Shown here in pieces: positions 21,380 to 34,371 of a stretch of 64,000 nucleotides of DNA; the stretch's first letter is position 1, and every line of letters starts with the position of its first letter. The stretch spans positions 37,137 through 101,136 of the forward strand of contig JAMKCH010001673.1 in the NCBI GenBank assembly GCA_023653785.1, read 5' to 3'. The position numbers and the translations under genes are program-made. The stretch is from Ophioderma brevispina. Lineage: Eukaryota > Echinodermata > Ophiuroidea > Amphilepidida > Ophiodermatidae. A model generated the notes under the pieces. It made no database searches. It saw nothing but the letters and a program-made list of their open reading frames with translations, and had not been told where the DNA came from.

Positions 21380-22342
21380 CAGTTTCTCCGACCTCTATAT
21401 AATTTTTTTTTGTTCAATCAAATGAAAAACTATGGAGTTGATAACGTGAGTTTTCTGATCAAATTGAAAAACCGAACTTTTTCAATTTGGAATTTAAACT
21501 TAAAAATAAAAAATTGAAAAACATTTTTTTTTAAATAATTTAACCAAAAATCTAGTATACAACCTGTAAAATATTTCTAGCTGAAACCTTTGATTTTCAA
21601 AAACTTTGTTTATTAGTCTGATAATTTTTTTTTGAAAAAGTTTATCATTCATTCATGATTAATGATTGAACAGTTGAAAACCATGTTGTTCTCAAAAATA
21701 TTTCATAAACTTAAGTTTTCAGTAAAAACCTCCGAGTCGTTTTATTGAATTGAAAAACTGATTATCACTTTATCAATTAAAAGTTTTTTCAACTCGGATA
21801 TGAAAAATGGGTTTAGGCTTCTCACTTGAAATCGATATTTTGTGTGGTGTATAATACAAAGTTCGAACTGACATTTTGGGATTTAGAATATAAAATAAAA
21901 CACACCAATCAAACTAACCAAGAATTTTATCGGAAACGTGACCTTTAAACAAATTTACATTTTGAAAACTTAAAAGATATATCATTTTATAGCTTAGCAA
22001 TATAACATTTTTAAAAATCTCGCATAACTCAAAATGGCATTTAACCAACCTTGTAATTCTCAGTTCAAAATATCACTGACAAACTCCTATTATAAACTTA
22101 GAACATAGGGTTTGAGAATGACAACTTTTCATTAAATATTTATAGATTTTCTCGATAAACTAAGTTTTTAATAAACCAAAAATTTTTCACCTAAAACTAA
22201 TTTTCAGTTGACAAAAAAGCCTTTCTGTTAAATACTATGCAAATTTCAAGAAAAAAATAAGTTACAAATTAATTATGACCAAAAAAAAATGTGTAACGAA
22301 GTATGATGATTTAGCCCGCCATACATGGCATAACTATATACC
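21380..22342. other. AT-rich spacer
   Basis: Very AT-rich (roughly three quarters A+T by eye), dominated by AAAA/TTTT runs and words such as TTGAAAAAC. No coding frame over 60 codons, no RNA gene and no clear TIR is seen. Confidence 0.6.
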
Positions 22343-22969
22343 TACACTGTAAAAAAATTACAGTGCAATTTACAGGACAATACTGTAAAACTTCCCAAGA
22401 ACTTACAGTATTTGGCTGTACTTTGGAATACAGGAAAAAAATGGTAAATTTTATGTCCAATTTTCCAGGCCTATAATGACAAAACTAAAGTGAAGACTTT
22501 TCTTTCGAAATTTATGAGTACCAACGATCATATTCACAACTAGAATTTTTTTTCAATTAACGCATAAAGTATACTAAAAATACAGGGAAAAATACTGTAA
22601 TTTTACAGGAACATCCGGCGGCAACTTCTGCCAACAAAACCCCGGTAAAATATAGCTTTTAAAGGTTTTCATTCAAATGTACTGTATAATTTTACAGTTT
22701 GTGTAATACATTATACAACAAACTTAAATTTTGTGGCAGTAATCACTGTAAAAAATTGTGCTAGGCCTACTAAGTATGTGGGGTGTTCGTTAGTTGCTTT
22801 TTATTCTCCCCACATTCACAATCTCTGTATAATAGCTCAACCAATAGATTTGTTTAAGGCATTTTGATTAATTAAGTATTTACAATACTGTAAATTGTTA
22901 CGGTAATTTGGTTGGAGAATTGCTGCCAGTAATTTTACCTGTAACATTTACAGTATTTTTTACAGTGTA
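22343..22969. mobile_element. MITE with TACACTGTAAAAAA termini
   Basis: Left end TACACTGTAAAAAA and right end TTTTTTACAGTGTA form 14-base perfect TIRs; if the outer TA is the target duplication, the element is 623 bp. ACAGT/ACTGT and TTTACAGG words recur inside (22357-22450, 22590-22620, 22690-22720, 22885-22960), giving extra inverted pairing. No transposase. TA-flanked termini of this form fit a Tc1/mariner-derived MITE, but superfamily assignment is inference. Confidence 0.75.
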
Positions 22970-22989
22970 CTGTTGCCACGTTAAGACCC

Positions 22990-23230
22990 GCACCCATCGA
23001 CAGTGGGCGTAGCCGGGGGGGGAGGGGGTGGGAGAATCTTGCCCACCCTCTCCCCCCCCCCCCCCTGAAACAATAGTGAATTTGAATATTAAATTTAAAA
23101 ATGTAAACATGTTCAATACATATACACAACATATTCCTATACTATTATACTATACTAACAATTTGTAATTATGCTAATTTGCGGATTTAGGGGCGCATAA
23201 GGTCCCGGACTACCCCCCCCCCCCCACCGC
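22990..23230. repeat. Homopolymer-rich stretch (G and C runs)
   Basis: Contains GGGGGGGGAGGGGGTGGG near 23016-23035 and long C runs near 23050-23064 and 23213-23225. Run lengths of this kind are unreliable in assemblies. No gene. Confidence 0.7.
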
Positions 23231-24789
23231 ATGTATATGTATAAAAAATATAGAAATGCACATTTGTACCACGCACGTTGAAGGTACTTAAATTTGACAT
23301 TTCTGTTACTCATTTGACAGGTGTTGCGCTACTCGAAAACCAAGACTAATTACTGGCCATAGCTTGTAACATGATCCAGCCTTTTAATTGACACGCCATA
23401 ATAGCTTTGTCAATAATCCCTCAATAATGGGCGTGATTGGCAGTGCTGTTGTTTGTGTGAATTATTATCCTATTTCCAATACGGGGATGGGTTAAGTATT
23501 TCTGCTGTCCACCACATCCTTCAACATGCAGTTTATTCCATCGAGGCTGCCGAATCATGTGGTGGTGGCACATACAAAATGATTAAACTAACCAATTTTT
23601 TATAAGTGAGTGGTGATTTAAATTTAATGACAACTCAACACATTGTGTATATCGTGTCATTACATTTGTCCTTTAACATTAAAAAAAAAACCACGCAATA
23701 TAAACTTCATTTCAAATGCAAATTACACTTACAATTACAAAAGGATACCATCATACAGTGCTGAACCAGATCATCACCTATCCATGTATAAAACAATATA
23801 AACCAATAAATGCAAAGATACACTAAGAAAACATGCATCATAAAACCAAGTTCAAAGATATACTGATAAATTTTAATATAAACCATCCATAGATTTGATG
23901 ACAAAGGTCATCACTCTCCATGTACCAAGCAAAAATTCAACTTCAAATCAGATAATCGACAATCAACATCAGAACATGCAAACATTAGATCCCCTTTACA
24001 GACCAGATAGATTGTCTCATACATTTACATTTTTCTAAATGGCTCCACATACACTTGGGGCAATTATGCCCAAACTGATAGATTTTAGTGTGATATTTTG
24101 TTAAGCACCATGCAGGCTCCCATATAAAGTGAAAGATGAGGGTCAACCACTTTTTAACTATATTTTGGCAAATTTGAAACACTTTGGTCAAACAACTCAG
24201 AGTGGTGATATTAAAAAATCCCATAGGGCGCCCCCCTATGAGGAGGGACCGAAGACCCCCACTAAAATCAGGCCTTTATATAACGCCTTAGGGGAGGGTC
24301 TATTTTTCAAAAATGCTTATAACTAAAATACCAAATGTTCAAGGTTATATAAACTTTTCACTTTTCAACAAGAGAGGATTCCAATCGTTCGTTCGTTCGT
24401 AGTCCACAAAGTCATTCGTAATGGCTAGTGGTGGTATCAAGTATTGTTTCAACTGTGAGCTGATCCGGGGCCGCGTGTATCTATGATACGGACGCTACTA
24501 ACATGGCCCCACCCGTTTTTTGAACCTGTGGGGCGGATTGGGAACAGCAGGGTTTACACCCTACTCTTATCGACCCTGACTGCGATTACATGTACAGTTT
24601 TTGTGGACTCTCTGTACACGGGACCGACGCTTAACGTCCCCTCCGACGGAGCGGGATGCTTTCATGCTTCATTTTGCCCAATTCCAAGTGAACCATGGAG
24701 ATAAGCGGTATTTCTGTATTTAATCAACAGCTCGTATACAGATTAAATCCGAATTGAGGCACCCGATTGAATCCCAGCAAGTGACCCAC
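23231..24789. other. Spacer, no gene seen
   Basis: AT-rich DNA. A tetranucleotide run CGTTCGTTCGTTCGTA lies at about 24386-24401 and could be the tail of the minus-strand SINE that starts at 24866, although that would make an element of about 480 bp. No supported coding frame. Confidence 0.4.
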
Positions 24790-24866
24790 CGGTATTCGAA
24801 CCCGGGATTTTGTTTTGGTATATTTGCGCCATAGGCAGCACCCTAACCACTATACCACGCTCTCCC
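24790..24866 (-). repeat. tRNA-derived SINE head (Pol III boxes A and B)
   Basis: On the minus strand the sequence starts GGGAGAGCGTGGTATAGTGG, continues TTAGGGTGC (box A region) and about 60 bases later has GGGTTCGAATACC (box B, 24803-24791). The spacing fits a tRNA. The anticodon arm is replaced by AT-rich sequence and there is no matching acceptor stem, so it is a SINE head rather than a tRNA gene. The body probably runs to lower coordinates for at least 100 bases. Confidence 0.75.
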
Positions 24867-25066
24867 ACTCTTATTCCATGAATCTTTGGCCAAGATGTAT
24901 TGAAAGAATGTGCCTTTTCACCCCTTCTGTTTGTATTATCGAACTATCCAGGTTAAGTCTATAAACTACGTCATCAAATATGGCCAAAAATGAAAATATC
25001 AGGTTTACAATATTTCTCAAAATACCCCAATTTTCAAACACCATATATCCATTACTCACGGCTAGT

Positions 25067-25984
25067 TAAAAGCTGGAAATCATGTATCATTAAGAATGAC
25101 ATTTCAACTATACAATGTGTTGAGGTATGTACCATTTTTTAAAATAGGGATGTTTTGGCCCGCTTCCTATTTTTATCACATTGGGTAAAAACGAAAATTT
25201 TTAAAACAACCCTTTTTTTTATTGTTAAGGATATAATACACATTAGTCAGTTGAGATTGGTGCCGTGATGGGTTTTTTATGATGGTACCCAGACGTCTCA
25301 AAAGCAAGAAGAAAAGAAAGAAATCCACATTGCTATGATGTATATGAAGAAAAAGACCTTTTAGGTGGGGGCGGGTGGGGGGTTTTTTTTTTTTTTTTTA
25401 ATTATTTATATTAATAACTATTCATAAACTATACAAATCTGACAGTGCACAGTGTGAGTATACAGTGGCACTTTAGTTGACCACCGACGTCATGAAATTC
25501 ACAAAACATTTTTACATTAAACTGGTTTATCAGTAAAATAAAAAAAATAATCTTAGATTAGAAAGATGGTACATCCCTTTGTTTCATTAGGGGTGTTTTG
25601 TGTGTCCAGAATTAAAATATGGGTCTTGTTGGGTAACTTAAAATCATGCAATTGGTGCTCGTCATATTACTTTACACGTACTCGCACTAAATTTATGTAG
25701 ATGTTTCTCTATCATAACATGAGTGGGATGTTATTTTCAATCAAAGATTTTGCTAACTTGCAGGGAAAGAAAATAAAACTTTCAGAATTTGAAACTTCAG
25801 AGGATGTGTTTTTTTGCATAATACATTTTTCTCTTTTGGAACCTTGTGAATTAATTATCTAACTAAAGCCTGCCCGCCCTGGATAGTAGCCACAGACATA
25901 GCATTGGGCAAACACTTTTTCTTAAAGCCCATCTTTTTTTGTCCTGAAGGAAAGAAAGAATAACGGAATAGCATAAAAAAGTGC
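25067..25984. other. AT-rich spacer, no gene seen
   Basis: AT-rich DNA with a short G-run then T-run at about 25365-25400 (GGGGGCGGGTGGGGGG followed by T18-19). No coding frame, TIR or RNA gene is recognised. Confidence 0.5.
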
Positions 25985-25985
25985 A

Positions 25986-26062
25986 TGGTGCGATGCAGAC
26001 TTCGAGCCGTACCCATGACCGGTGATGGTAAGCCCTAAGCGTGTCGCTATCACCCCACCGGT
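25986..26062 (-). repeat. tRNA-related SINE head, degenerate
   Basis: Minus strand reads GGTGGGGTGATAGCGACACG, then CTTAGGGCTTACC, then GGTACGGCTCGAAGTC where a box B would lie, ending CACC. The ends pair GGTG/CACC. It resembles a tRNA with a damaged T arm. A decayed SINE is more likely than a tRNA gene. Confidence 0.45.
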
Positions 26063-27055
26063 GATTTCATGCGTAAAAGTTGGATCATCTGGAGCCCGTT
26101 CGTTGACCCGTATTATATCATATGGTTCATTTCATCATTGTTTTTTGTCTTCTAATGAAGGTTTGATGAACAAATTTTAGCAAGGGTTGCGCTCCTACAA
26201 GGGTGACATCCAGATGGGTCTATACGTCCGTAAGACAGGGGTCCACTATGAAAATGCTTAGATTGAAGTAAAAGGTAAGCAAGTGTTCCATTTTGTATAC
26301 AGGATAAAAACGGTATAGTTTAGTACTACCTAAACGTATGGTATGGAGATATATAACATTCGTCAAGTGTCAAAGTCTTAACTTTTAAAAAAGGATCAAA
26401 TTGTTCAATTTCCTTCCCCTCAAATCCCTACCGCAACAAAAATAGTTTTGCGCTGGGCCCACCCTAATTATTTCTAAAATTTCCTGTATTATCACATCGT
26501 ACAATGGCATGGACTTGTTTTATTTCATTAATCTTGACAACCAATTACTTTTTGTTGTCAATCCCTGTGGGAAAGGTGAACAAGGTTTCATTTAACATTC
26601 ATAGAAAGGTATTCCACTGATGACCCCACTAAATTGCTCGATGAACCCCTAACATTTGTGTTCGGCGTGATGACCCATCCTCGGTGCTGTTGGTTTTGAA
26701 AGGGTGTGGAATGTTTAGTAATAAGCGCCAATGGGTTGAAAAATGGAAAGTTTGTTAACACCTCTCGCATTGCACAGTTACATTTTCTGGCCCAGTGCTA
26801 ATATGGTTTGTATAGGATATGGGTATTAATGTCAAATCTGCCAGTTTTTTACAGTCCATGGACCAAGAACGGCTGAGTAGATATGTTCTCTGAATTTTCT
26901 CTTACATTTTAGTACCTCAACAGTATCCGGATCATATCGTCACACAATGTTTTAAAAAGTGAACATCGGGCACGTGTTTAAATTTCAAGGCTAATTATAC
27001 CCAAACTGACAGGGGCAGCTTCTCCTGTTTTTCGCGAACGCGTATCAAGATGATG

Positions 27056-27140
27056 GAGTTGGATTTGAACCCCGTTTAATGACGTCATTGTAACAGTTTT
27101 TAACAAAGCTCACACGGGGGCTAACCGCACCGCACTCTCC
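27056..27140 (-). repeat. tRNA-derived SINE head
   Basis: Minus strand starts GGAGAGTGCGGTGCGGTTAG (box A region). About 70 bases in it has GGTTCAAATCC (27071-27061), a perfect box B match, followed by AACTCC, which can pair with the 5' GGAG. The middle is longer and AT-richer than a tRNA anticodon arm. I call a SINE head. Confidence 0.55.
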
Positions 27141-28729
27141 AGATATCTCTCCTTGTCAGTTTTCTTTGACCGGGAACTTATAAAGCTATTCTGGTTCTGA
27201 TTCTCCTTGTCCGGTACAGTCACCGCTGCATGTCAAAACAGCCGTCGACAATACAACACATTAGTGAGAGTCGTAATTTTTAATGCATCAAATCAAGAAA
27301 AATTAATGCCATATGATACAACACGTACGACGCATATCACGAGAAGTCAACTTAACTGTGTACGTATGCAAGAAAACGGGCCCACGCGCACGTCCGTTCC
27401 ACTATGACGATCATGACGCGTATCACGTATCGCGTATTTGTTACTCGGACGTCACTTCTGGTCCGCTTGCCAGCGCGAATATCACCTGTTCATTTGGAAG
27501 TTCCTTTGAAGGCTGGTCACAACACATGATATTATAGGCCCAATTTTTATCAATATACGGTTTCTTCTGCTCAATTACTGCTTCATGCATCTTTTACATT
27601 GATACCATACAAACTATAATGAAACCATTTTTTGGGGTATTATAAGTTATTTTAAAGCATGTCCATGGACCTTAAATTGAATTTTGAATTATAAAAGGTT
27701 GACTTTTAGAGTAATTTGCAGAAAACACTCTGATCCCAATCAGGAGTCTTGCTCCACTCCCATCAGAAATAGCACATCATGGATCCCCCACAATTTTGAA
27801 CCAAAGTTAGTTACGGGTAGCATCCTCCGTGGCCTAATAAAGGCATGGGTCGTACTGTCTTGTACCTTCTACAACAACTCTACAATTGCGCCAGGTTTGG
27901 CTACAGGCTTCCTCTAGAATAAGATCGGCACACTTTGACTTTTTTGTGACTATGTTGACCTTTTTTACACCTCTCCACCTAATGACAGGCCCAGGGAAGC
28001 ACAGTCCATAGGGGCTTGTGTCATCGTATCCTATAATATCATCCCGTACGGACCTAATTGGGTGGAAAATGTAGCAACCATTTAACATCAATCTCCCTTA
28101 ATGTCACCCTGTTCTCTTTCACTCATTATTTTTTCCAAGTTTGATTTGAATAAACTATTCCAATACTATTCCCCCTTATATTTCAGTGCCTTATATGTTC
28201 GCATGTTATGTTTTTTACCCCATATAAACATGTAATAATCCATATTTAATGGAGGGGAAAATTTTATAGTTCATTGTTTTTATTGGTGGGTGAACTGAGA
28301 GAAAACCTCGTCCTCCCCTTTACCTATCAAAATTGAAATGTTTGGTATCAGAAAAAATTCTTATCTGTTCTCATTACAGCAGTGAATTTTAAGGGCAGGA
28401 CAATGTTTCCTTTTTTTTGATGTTATGAAAAAAATTGTCTCCAAATGTGGTCGACACTATCTTATAGGCCAAGTTAGCACACATTTTGTTCTACTAACCA
28501 ACGTCTTGAACTGGATTTAACTCAAATTTGTACTCAATGTTTCTTTCCTACCTTTCACATAAGTTTGATGGGGGTAAATTGCCTGCGTAGTTTAGTGGTC
28601 ATACTTGACCATTTCAAAAGGCCCCTAGCCTAACATTGCGAGGCAATCGACGTATTCTCGATGCAAACTTGTTAATGTTTTTGGCCACCAAGTTGCCATG
28701 GGACATGCCTCAGATTCATCACTGGCGTA
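27141..28729. other. Spacer, no gene seen
   Basis: Mixed composition. 27207-27537 has CpG-rich words (ACGCGTATCACGTATCGCG) in short overlapping frames without recognisable domains. Nothing else is supported. Confidence 0.45.
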
Positions 28730-29600
28730 ACAGGCTGGGGGTGGAAGGAGTGGGGGGGGCAAAAAGTGGGAAGGTTTGTTCCCACCTCACCGGAGGGGTC
28801 ATGGCGGAAAAGAAGAAAACCGAAAAAAAAAAGGGGTCTGTATGAACCGAGGGTGGCATGGGTGAAGGTCGCCGAAAGAAATGAGAGGGGAGCAGAACAG
28901 ACGGTGTGTCGGGCGGGAAGGGAGAAGGAGGCGAAGGGGAACGTAGGGGAAGAATTTAGGGGAGAAAAGGGGCGTGTTATGAGGGGTGAGGGGTGTGTAG
29001 GGAAGGGAGAGAGGGAGAGGTGTAGGATAGGAAAGGTGGGAAGAGGGGAATGTATGTATAACGAGGGTTATGGGATAGTGGGGTGCAAAGGCGATTCCCT
29101 GGGATGGGGGAATGACGGTGGGTGGGGGAAAACGGGCGGAGAATAGGACCAAACTACAGCGTACAGGTTGAGTGAAGGGAAGTGGGAACTAGTCGTACGA
29201 CGCGAGGTGGGAGGGGGGTATCGGGAGAAAAAGGGGAGTAAGGGAGGCAAAGTTAGAAGGAGAATAAGATCGTAGACAACAAGAGACCCGGTGGACGGAT
29301 AAAGAAGATGCGTCATGAGTGGAGAGCGGCGTGGGCCTGAGGTGATTGAAAGGTTGGAGTGTTTGAAGTAGGTGAGGGAAGGAGACAAGAGGGGGAAGGG
29401 GTGTGCGGAGAAGAATAGCTAGGAATTTCAGGACGCCATGGGGGAGGGGTTAATTAGAGGGGAAGGGTTCGAGGGATGGGGAAAGGGGATAAGAACGATG
29501 GACGAATTGTCCAATTGGGGAGAGCACACCAGCCGAGGCGGTAGACAGGGGGGTGTCAGAGGCGGAGGAGGTGATCGGGGGGCGGCGGGGAAGGTAAAAT
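28730..29600 (+). repeat. C-poor, G/A-rich low-complexity tract
   Basis: The plus strand is strongly purine-biased: many GGGG, GGGGAGAAAAGG and GAGAGGGAGAGG words over about 870 bases, with few C. Long frames on both strands are low-complexity and not credible proteins. Such tracts can form triplex or G-quadruplex structure and are also prone to sequencing error. Confidence 0.75.
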
Positions 29601-29606
29601 GTTACG

Positions 29607-29632
29607 CCCCCCCCCCCCCCCCCCCCCCCCCC
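29607..29632 (+). repeat. Poly-C run (~26)
   Basis: An uninterrupted run of about 26 C directly after the purine-rich tract. Its length should not be trusted. Confidence 0.9.
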
Positions 29633-29919
29633 GCCCCTACTACTTTTTCACTTATAAAAAGATTATGCTATCATGCCGTTTTTAGCTCTCTGCCAGGGAC
29701 AATTGGCCTTTTGACCCCACTGATATGGAAAATTTCTCAAGACTGGGAAATTTGGCCCCTCAGAGAGCAGGTAGGCCCTATACGCCACTGATTCATTCTA
29801 ACCTGTGCAATCTAAAATGACCCTTTTTGGGCCCTTTTTTATATTTTTACCAAAAGGTGAACAATCTACTTTTCTGCACCTTTGTTACTATATCTCTGAA
29901 ACCGTTTTACCTTTGAGAT

Positions 29920-30235
29920 ATTTTTAAGGGAATTATTTTGCTTCATTTTGATATGCTCTTTCCAGGAATAAAATAAAGTGCAAAGTAAAATATGTCAAAA
30001 CTCTGTTTATTTTTCTATCTTCTCCTTTCTTTCTCCCATACCTTTTCTATTTTCTTCGTTTTCTAACATTTTTAAAAAAAAACCCAACCTTTTCTGGTGC
30101 CAAATGATGTTGTTGTCCATTGACATTTTATGCCTTCATATTTTTTTTATATTTTAAGGAATTATATGTTGCTTCTTTTTGATATGGCTCTTTCCATGAT
30201 AAAAACAAGGCGAAACTCGTATTTTACGCGTTGCT
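29920..30235. repeat. Diverged direct repeat, ~230 bp spacing
   Basis: The phrase GGAATTAT...TGCTTC.TTTTTGATATG.CTCTTTCCA occurs at about 29929-29968 and 30158-30197. A further relative of the intervening part (CCTTTTCTGGTGCCAAATGA...TTGACATTTTATGCC, 30087-30135) lies at about 31755-31805. It is an old repeat without a gene. Confidence 0.5.
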
Positions 30236-30289
30236 AAATATGTGTCCCCGCCGAATGTTGCGATCACTAACATTGTGACTAAATGCAAC

Positions 30290-30950
30290 TTTCAACACCC
30301 TACCACCCTTTCCTCAATACCCCGCAACAGCTCCACCCCCCACCCCTCCATCACACCCCAACCGCCTCCCCACACCCCCAACAAAACCCAAGCCACTCCT
30401 CAACACCGCCATACCCCCAAAACACTCCCCAAACCCCACCCTCATCATCCCCCAACCCTCATTCCCCCAAAACCCAGACCCGCTCACCAGCCTCAACCCC
30501 CTCCTACAACACCCCACCCCTACCACCAATGACCCTTATACACATACCCAAAATCCTCCCCTTTCCCCAACACCACCTTCCCTTAGCCCTCTCCCCAACA
30601 CCCCTCAACCCCTCATCAGCCTCGTGACCTCCCCATGGTCCAGTTTCCGACCCTCCCATCCCCCCTCCCCCCTCCCCCTCACCTCCCTCCTGCCCTCGCC
30701 TCAACACATTCCACACCGCCACCAAACCCGTTCCCCACCAGGACCACCTGCAATACCCCACCCCCTCCCCACCCAGAACCTTCCGATTACCCAACCCCTC
30801 CCACACCCCACTCCAGCCGCCGACCTCCTTCCGCACACCAGCCCTCCCTCTCACGCGGGGACCCACCCCGTTCCTTCCGCCACCGGCCCCAGACCCCCTT
30901 CCCCAAACTCGCCAACCCACCAACCCCTCACTGTGCCCCTCCCCCATAGC
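30290..30950 (+). repeat. C-rich, G-poor low-complexity tract 1
   Basis: Built of CAACACCCC, CCACCCC, CCTCCCC words over about 660 bases with almost no G until about 30620. It gives Pro/Thr/His/Ser-rich frames (96-173 codons) on the plus strand and Gly-rich frames on the minus strand, all artefacts. A very similar tract is at 59690-60815. Confidence 0.85.
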
Positions 30951-31014
30951 ATAGTATTCTCCTGTAAGCGAAGGACTTTTGCCTATCCTATGTACGTTTT
31001 CAGAGATACAGCAA

Positions 31015-31641
31015 TTAACGCATATTTAATTATATTCATTTGCATACCTAAGCCGGATATCACTACTTTCACAAATTGCAAAAAAAAGAAGATGTGCCCC
31101 ATGATAGGCTATTACATCGCAGGAATTTTTGAGTATCCAATGTAACCGTTTCAAAAATAATAGCATTCGCTGATTTTTGCATATTAAAATTAGCTCATTT
31201 GCATACTCATTTGCCCGAAATATGCCCAATCTATTAGAAGGTCAAGAACTCTTCAGCCCACTTCCTTCCACCAAGTTACATCATTAAATACGCCTTACGG
31301 AACTCTAGAAAACTTGTAACAGGCCTTGCAGGAAATTTCTCATAATTTATGCAAATTAGATACTTAATTAGCCATATTTTAAATACTTTTTACGCCCACA
31401 CTCTAATCAGCTCGAGAACGGGGTTCCACTCAACCACCCACAAAACCCCACCCCACCCCCCGCTTTCTTTTCCACCAAGTTTAAAAACACATTTGGCGCC
31501 TTACGGAACTTTCCAGATAATGGTATACCACATGGGTGAACAATTTTTGTCTCAGGGACGGACGGACGAACGGAACGGACGGACGAACGGGTGCTGCTCA
31601 TTTTATTCCCCGATTCAGAACTACGTTTCGCGGGGACAATA
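31015..31641 (+). mobile_element. Repeat element ending in GGAC run plus CCCCG hairpin
   Basis: AT-rich body with TTAATTA and ATTTGCAT words, then GGGACGGACGGACGAACGG (31554-31590). It is followed by CTGCTCATTTTATTCCCCGA, whose CCCCG pairs with CGGGG near 31634, ending ACAATAA. The order (body, tetranucleotide run, strong hairpin, A-rich end) parallels the CACACACG/GTCCCCC family, though sequence similarity is low. Non-coding. Confidence 0.5.
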
Positions 31642-33490
31642 AATGCAAAGTAACAGATGTAAAAAACACAACCCTATTCTTACTGTAACCAACAACCTTC
31701 GTCTTACCACCGCCCCCTTCTAGATTTTTTTGTACCCTAACCAAACAAAAACACCTTTCCTTGTGCCAAGTGATTATTGTGTCAATTGACTTTTATGCCC
31801 TTTTCCTATTTTTATATATAGAGTCGAGCACAGGGCGATCCTAAAGTGATGGATAGGGTGGCAACCCCCACGCCTCCGCCCCCCCCATAGGTACCAGAGC
31901 ACACCCCAGTTCATCGTAATACCACGTACACTTGATTTTGGTACCAATGGATAGCTATTATTATGCCTCCTCTTTCCATTGAAAACAACCAGACAAGCCT
32001 ATATTCCTTTCAGAAATGATTCACAAAAATCGCAAGTGGTATCAAAACTTTCAATTTCCTTTCACACCATACGTCATACACACACATGGTAGAAATAGAA
32101 AAAAAAATCTATTTTTATTTTTCACCAAAAAGTTAGAACATCATACCTTTCATTTTATGTGGTTTTTTGGCTCTAACTGATGGCAAATGACTATGTGGTT
32201 TTTAGGCGCATAAATTTTTTTTCGAGTCCAGTAAAATCATTTTTCCAGACACCAATATAGCCATGTTTTCATAATTGCCTTTGCTTATGCTGTCCATAAT
32301 AGAATGTATATACGGAAATGTTTTGTAACTTATTTTTAATACCAATGAGAGAAGAAACCAAAGCTATTCCGGATGGTACCAACCATTCTTTGTCATCCTC
32401 TGTTTCCTCACCTCCCCTCTGCTTTTTCTTTGTTATAGAACGAATGCCCAGGTGACAAACGAGGGGTTAAATGAAATAGCCGACTAAAATCCTCAACATT
32501 GACCACTCCTCGGTGGCACCTGATGAAGAAGGAATTTATTTTAACCATCTAATCATCTGAAGAGGATTTCTGTTTCCAATCAATGGATAAAAATACTAAC
32601 TCGTCAAAGTAGCGGGCGTCTTGTGCACTTGCATTTGGCTGTAAAAGTGCAATTTAATCACTTTGAATTATCTCAAAATGGTCAAATTTTTAAGGACCCC
32701 ACCCTCTTAAAAATGGAAGATACCTCCACACATCTTAACATGTCTATGCTTAGCCAAGGCATAAGACATGCTCAGGCAATAAGGACTTACCAAAATGAAT
32801 TTGAGTTTTAAAGGAATGGTTGCTTAAAAATGGGTAATATTGACATTTTTGCTTAATTTTGCTACTTGGTGAAAATCACTGATTTCAGGCTTAGAAATAT
32901 ACATCTTCTAGAAACACTGCGGGTACATAAACATGTGCAGAGATAAACAATTACATGCTTAACAAAAAGATGATTCAATAATGTAAATTTGTTACTTAAT
33001 TATTTAGTAAGGTTTCCTTCTATTTTGCCAATTTTTCATTTTTTACACGCAAATCTAAGAGTAAATATGGCCATTTTTAAGGGGGTCCATTTCACCATTA
33101 AGGGGGGTCTGATTTATTTTTTCCTTTGGTGTCATGAATTATTCACAAAACCCATCCATGCTGTGAAATTTGGTTGAAATCGGCTGACCCCCATCTTTCA
33201 GCCCTGCATGGTGCTTAAAAAAATGCCACTTAAATTACATCAACAATTATACAGTAGAAACCCTAATACATGCTACTATTTACTATTACAAAAAAAATAA
33301 ATAGGTGGTCTTACATATGTACAAATGTAACTGATAAATTGTTTGTTTTTCATGTTAATTGATTTTAAGCTACATGTACTTAAACGAGTAATACAACAGA
33401 ACATCTTAATAATACAATTACACAGTCTAAATCATTACACATTTATAATATAATCCTAAATTTAAATACAACCCGTCTGTTCAAATAACA
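31642..33490. other. AT-rich spacer with a faint foldback relative
   Basis: 31930-32400 has blocks similar to the arms of the 4537-5622 MITE (TTGATTTTGGTACCAATGG near 31935; GGATGGTACCAACCATT near 32370), so it may be an old relative. The rest shows no gene. The 62-codon frames at 32623 and 32989 have no recognisable domain. Confidence 0.4.
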
Positions 33491-33494
33491 GACG

Positions 33495-33612
33495 CGTTGC
33501 CCCTTTTAGTCGCCTTTTACGACATGCAGGGGAACACATCAGGCCAATTCTTAACCCCGAACCCGCAGGGGGCCCCATTTAGTCGCCTTTAACGACATGC
33601 AGGGGAACCAAT
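33495..33612. repeat. Short direct duplication (TTTAGTCGCC...ACGACATGCAGGGGAAC)
   Basis: About 33 bases, CCCCNTTTAGTCGCCTTT followed by ACGACATGCAGGGGAAC, occur twice about 75 bases apart. They are separated by a C/G-rich stretch that ends GCAGGGGGCCCC. The word resembles conserved blocks of dispersed SINE-like repeats, but I cannot assign it. Confidence 0.55.
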
Positions 33613-34371
33613 TTTATAGGCCATGTAGACATGTGTGTACAATACAAGGTCTTCATGGGTGAGAGTGTGAACCCACAGATCCATGTCATATAGACCACAC
33701 TAGTACTAGGCCTAAAGATCGGACCACATACCTTTAATTGGAGAATCCAACTTCAAATAATATGATCCCATAGTTATTAACTGGAAAGCTATTACTGGCA
33801 ATATTTGTTGCTGCGGGCAGTCCACCTCTTGTGTACTATGCGCTCCGTAAGAATACTGCTTGTAATCTCAAATGAAACACAATGGCTTTTAAAATGGGGA
33901 TGTATACGGATGGAAGCTAACCCATCACAAACAATAACCCCTAACACTGAGATTGAATCGATATAAACGGGTGATGAGTAAGAGGCCAATTGATGACCGG
34001 TGTCTTAATTCGTGAAGTTATTTATTTTTTCTAGGGTGTTTTCTTAATTTTCACACATATTCATGACATTATTTTATATTGAACTGGAACAACACCTAAG
34101 TGTAAATGAACGGATATTTGGACTGAGGCTGCATGAATTTAGTTTATATAATTCGGGTCTGGGCATCCGTTTGTGCACTGTTCGTCTCGACCCTGCGGGT
34201 CCTCGACGAACATACACAAACTGATGCCCCACTCCCAATTATCTTACATAATTCACTTAGCTACGTCAATTTCCTTTACTTAATTCCCATTTCATTCAGT
34301 GGATTTAAACAAGTTATTTTTTTTTTCAAAACCAAGCACTTTATGTTAGCAGAGTACTATCATTTGGGCCT

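Noticed and set aside
24790..24866. True tRNA gene
   Set aside because: Boxes A and B fit, but the anticodon arm and acceptor pairing are absent; SINE head preferred.
28575..28640. Possible tRNA gene (GCGTAGTTTAGTGGTCATAC)
   Set aside because: A box A-like word is present but no box B at the right distance and no cloverleaf pairing.
30504..30947. 147-codon Gly-rich minus ORF and overlapping Pro-rich plus ORFs
   Set aside because: Same artefact of C-rich/G-poor composition; frames on both strands are open simultaneously.
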